From: Lutraria lutraria
Taxonomy: Eukaryota; Mollusca; Bivalvia; Venerida; Mactridae
NCBI GenBank assembly: GCA_964023205.1
Contig: OZ026844.1
Span: 15,141,126 to 15,205,125, forward strand
Direction of reading: 5' to 3'
Length of the DNA: 64,000 nt
Positions within the stretch are counted from its first letter, which is position 1, and every line of letters begins with the position of its first letter. Positions 60,601 to 64,000 of the stretch are shown here, piece after piece. The position numbers and the translations under genes are program-made. Below the pieces are notes generated by a model. The model was given only the letters and a program-made list of their open reading frames with translations, made no database searches and had not been told where the DNA came from.

Positions 60601-63600
60601 CTTCTTGCAACATTATTCGAAATGTTTTATTTTTACTGCTGCGTGCAAAGTTAATCAAAATATACTTTGTGTATGATGATATTGAGGGACATACTTGTAC
60701 ATACTAATCTTTATTCGCAGAGCATATCCAATCGATGAATACCCAGTTCGTTGTCGTCAGGCAGCAGCCATCATGCATATGATTATGAATAACCTTGATC
60801 CTCGTGTGGCACAGTTCCCTCATGAACTCGTTACTTATGGTGGAAATGGTCAAGTTTTCTCAAATTGGGCACAGGTTTGTGAACGTAAACTTGGTCCTAT
60901 ATAGCGACCTTTCCGATACAGGAGCTTCTATTTCTTGCCTTAACACGACATTACACACCATATTAGTCCCCTATGATACTTTTTTATTTGTTGATACAGT
61001 AAAGAAAATGTATTTTATCCCCGTACGGTGTAAATGATTTTACAAACATGTTACGCAGACACAGTGTAAATTGTAAATAAAAAGAACGACCATTAATTGC
61101 CAATAACTCTGTAAGTCTGTATAATTTCGTGGAAATACTGTAGGCTTTGTTCATGAGTTGGACTGCAGTAACTTGAAGTATGTTCGAAATGTTGTTGTGT
61201 TATTTACAAGCCATTGCTATGTATTTGCCATATTCAGTACATGTACAACACATACAATGTATTATATTTATTCCAGTTTCTTTTGGTGATGAAATATCTG
61301 AGTGAGATGTCGGATGAACAGACGCTTGTTCTTTACTCTGGACATCCAATGGGATTGTTTCCTAGTACGCCTGATGCACCTAGAGCTATCATAACAAACG
61401 GCATGGTAGGACTACAGAAGTTGCACATAATTATACAGTATACATAAGTTGCAAATTATTTGCAACAAAAATGACGTAAAATAAATTCAAATCGACCTTA
61501 AACAGAAAAGAATAAATATTCTACATTTGTATACGTTTAAAATCTAAGTGTTACATTTCTTATTATAGTAAAACCGGATCGATTGAAACTGATTATTCCC
61601 GAAACATATAATTTGTCCGTCATGGATTCGAACAAACGTCTCATCGGAATATTAGAAAATATAATTAATATCAATGGACCCAATCAACGCGATATGGCAC
61701 CATCAGTTGATCATTGCATGCCATATAAGGAGAAAAGTGTGCAAAATAATGTAGAAAAAATGTTTCAATAACATCCGAATTTCGATATACAAATGTATAC
61801 TGCTAAACAAAATTGGGAATACGTAAAATTTCATTTGTATGACTTGTCAAAATTTGAATACTACATTTTGTACTCTAAATAATACAATGTGCGCCTTTTG
61901 CTAGTTCCATTCCCTTGCAACGCGCTGGAGCACAGTGTCCTTATGGTATGCGGTTGCTCAGTAATCACTGGGGCAATGGGAGAATTCATGTATAAACTGG
62001 TTACACATTTGAACGGACATAACCACACAGTGTTCAATATTGTAGTGTGATCGACGTACGAGTGCTGTGACATATACTTGTTTAATAAAGTTTATTGAAT
62101 GTGAAAACATATTTTTTATGCAGTTTAATTGACTACTCAGGTACATAAGTATTATCAAATGGCTTATATGGTACTCGATTTTTCATCGAATCTTAAAAGT
62201 CATATAATTGTCTAGAATGAGAATTTCAACACATATTCATTGTATCAGGAAAATGTATCCATTGCAGGTAATTCCAAATTATTCATCCAGGGATACGTAC
62301 GAAAAGATGTTTGCATTAGGGGTTACTATGTAAGTACATGTATTTGTATAAAATGAAAAATCTATTGCATTGTACAAAAATATTGTCTAAAATCTTACTT
62401 CTATGTTTACAATCAACATGATGAACATAACTTCTATTAATCTTTTTTATTTATTTAACATTTATGGGTTCGACAAAAATGGGAACTTAATTAATTATGG
62501 TAGCAGTTTTTTTTATGATCATAATGACCAACATTATTATCTCGAGATGGAGCTGACCGATTTTGAGAACCTTTGTAGTTTTTAACTTTTTACTACAACC
62601 CATCATTAAGAACCATTTAAAGTGGCCCATCCACGTCCAATAATATTGTCAATATCATTGATTCAATATTATGGACGACTACCATTTTGCCCTCAACATT
62701 AAAAAATTTTTCATCAAAATTTCAATCAATATTTCGTTCTTTTCTACTAGGCCTTTATAGGAATAAGATACAATACTGATCAATATATTGATGAGTATAA
62801 AACACACATAAATTATATTGACATTACTTCAATAATTATCAAAGATTTCGGATTTTTATCAATATATTGATGAGTTCTTCAATATCGCCCACTCACGTCA
62901 ATATTTTCGTCTATAAATGAATAGTGACAGTCTGCGATGTAGATGTAGGAAATCACGATATGTACTGACATTGAATCAATATTTTTGCTATCATTCTAGG
63001 TATGGACAGATGACTGCTGGGAGCTTTTGTTATATTGGACCACAGGGTATTGTGCATGGGACAACGGTCTGTTTAAAAAATACTTTGTTGCTGTGTATTG
63101 ACAATAATAAAACGTATGATATATACACTAAATGTATAATGCAATGTGTAAAATCGCATATCTTTAAAACATTCAGTGAAATTCGGAAAAGTGTTTTCTG
63201 ATACAGTTTGACGAGAACTGATATTACGTTTGGTGACAAACATTTCCTAATGCGCATATACATATCTACAGCAATAAATTAAGGGAGTACTGACTTATCA
63301 CTGGACAATATCTCCGAATAAATTATTTATCACCTAAAATGAATCAAGCCTGTGGTTATACAGGGCATGATGAACAGAATGTAATTGTATGTTCAATAGA
63401 AACATTTACTTATAAATATGGTACCTATTGGAAGCTGTACAACCATTACGTAAATTATACAAACGATACATGTACGTTGTTAACCAATACTTTACTAGTT
63501 TTACCCTTTTGATTACAGTTGACAGTTTTGAACGCTGCAAGGAATAAGTTAGGAACGAGTAATTTGGCTGGAAAGGTAATGCAGCAATCTAGATCGAGAT

Positions 63601-63840
63601 GTTTATGTTTTAATCTTTGAATACTTTGTAAATCGTTCTGGACCTTTTCTACCTTCAATCATGAACTCAGAAATGAACCCAATCTTTAAAGACATAATTA
63701 ACGGTTATTTTATAATTTGACGAACCGCTTGTAACTGCCATCTTTTGCATCAGGTATTTGTTACGTCTGGTCTGGGAGGTATGAGCGGCGCTCAAGCTAA
63801 AGCAGCAGTGATCTGTGGATGTGTCGGTGTCATAGCTGAG
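57625..63840 (+). CDS. UROC1: Urocanate hydratase (urocanase), exons 1-8, 3' part beyond window
   Basis: Second enzyme of histidine breakdown: adds water to urocanate to give imidazolone propionate, using tightly bound NAD+ (family knowledge). Cytosolic. Exons: 57625-57750, 59791-59921, 60721-60874, 61277-61405, 62268-62329, 63000-63066, 63519-63575 and 63754-63840. All have AG/GT borders and consistent phases, giving 271 residues of an enzyme usually about 670 long. Strong matches: [10 protein letters not shown] (28-37), [55 protein letters not shown] (121-137), [29 protein letters not shown] (181-189), [18 protein letters not shown], and the NAD-binding [20 protein letters not shown] (243-262). 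The catalytic Cys region lies beyond the window. The donor at 63067 is GTCTGT, weaker than the others. No frameshift is seen. The start is the first ATG, matching the family N terminus (MSSLK-VC). Confidence 0.97.
57869..57896. repeat. Fragment of the 22383-23304 insertion in UROC1 intron 1
   Basis: 28 bases identical to 22466-22493. The flanking tagttctg is also shared, at 57852 and near 22436. Confidence 0.6.
60395..60580. repeat. Dispersed repeat in UROC1 intron 2, pair with 44087-44262
   Basis: Same order of shared words as the 44087 copy, in the same orientation, ending cgagcgagtgacggc. It sits 140 bp upstream of exon 3 and is not part of the coding sequence. Confidence 0.6.
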
Positions 63841-64000
63841 GTAACTATAGTGACATATGCGAGTATTAATCGTCTGACAAAGGAACTTCGACATTTCTTT
63901 GAAACAGAAACATTTTATTGGAAAATAATTCAAGGAACGAACATTTAATGTCGTATATAAAATGAACTAAATGAATTAGAAAAATCTGATTATTAGCATA

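Overview
This is a eukaryotic, AT-rich, intron-bearing and very repeat-rich genomic window. Vertebrate-like gene families (RXYLT1, an SREB-type GPCR, urocanate hydratase), long introns, several tRNA-derived SINEs, pogo/Tigger-like MITEs and large minisatellite arrays together suggest a marine invertebrate, most likely a bivalve mollusc. That placement is inference from gene and repeat style, not from a species marker. No prokaryotic operons, CRISPR arrays or viral genes were seen.

Layout. About 0.8-2.7 kb holds the 3' part of RXYLT1 (TMEM5) on the + strand, with a 200-N assembly gap and two apparent single-base frameshifts. At 3.4-4.3 kb is an old internally repetitive dispersed element. At 7.9-11.3 kb is a 40-bp satellite with two tiers of higher-order structure, and at 12.3-13.85 kb a 17-bp minisatellite with a 401-bp higher-order duplication. 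An intact intronless SREB-family (GPR27/85/173-like) receptor lies at 14.65-15.82 kb on the - strand. At 18.9-25.1 kb is a tandem segmental duplication whose second copy carries a 0.9-kb insertion and ends in an expanded 57-bp array (to 26.0 kb). At 32.1-38.1 kb is a 6-kb array of about 220 units of 27 bp, bracketed by what look like Tigger-type transposon ends. A 112-bp tandem repeat follows at 40.2-40.7 kb. At 49.3-55.2 kb a four-exon gene on the - strand encodes an SH2 plus WW-like adaptor. From 57.6 kb to the window end lie the first eight coding exons of urocanate hydratase (UROC1) on the + strand.

The genes are unrelated in function: glycosylation of alpha-dystroglycan in the Golgi, a neural-type orphan receptor, phosphotyrosine signalling, and histidine breakdown. 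Most of the window is repeat. The unifying theme is transposon-derived and duplication-derived tandem repeats. Three MITE families share a CAGT-N-N-AACC-type terminus beside TA dinucleotides. One tandem array grew from the edge of a segmental duplication, and the largest array ends in a transposon terminus.
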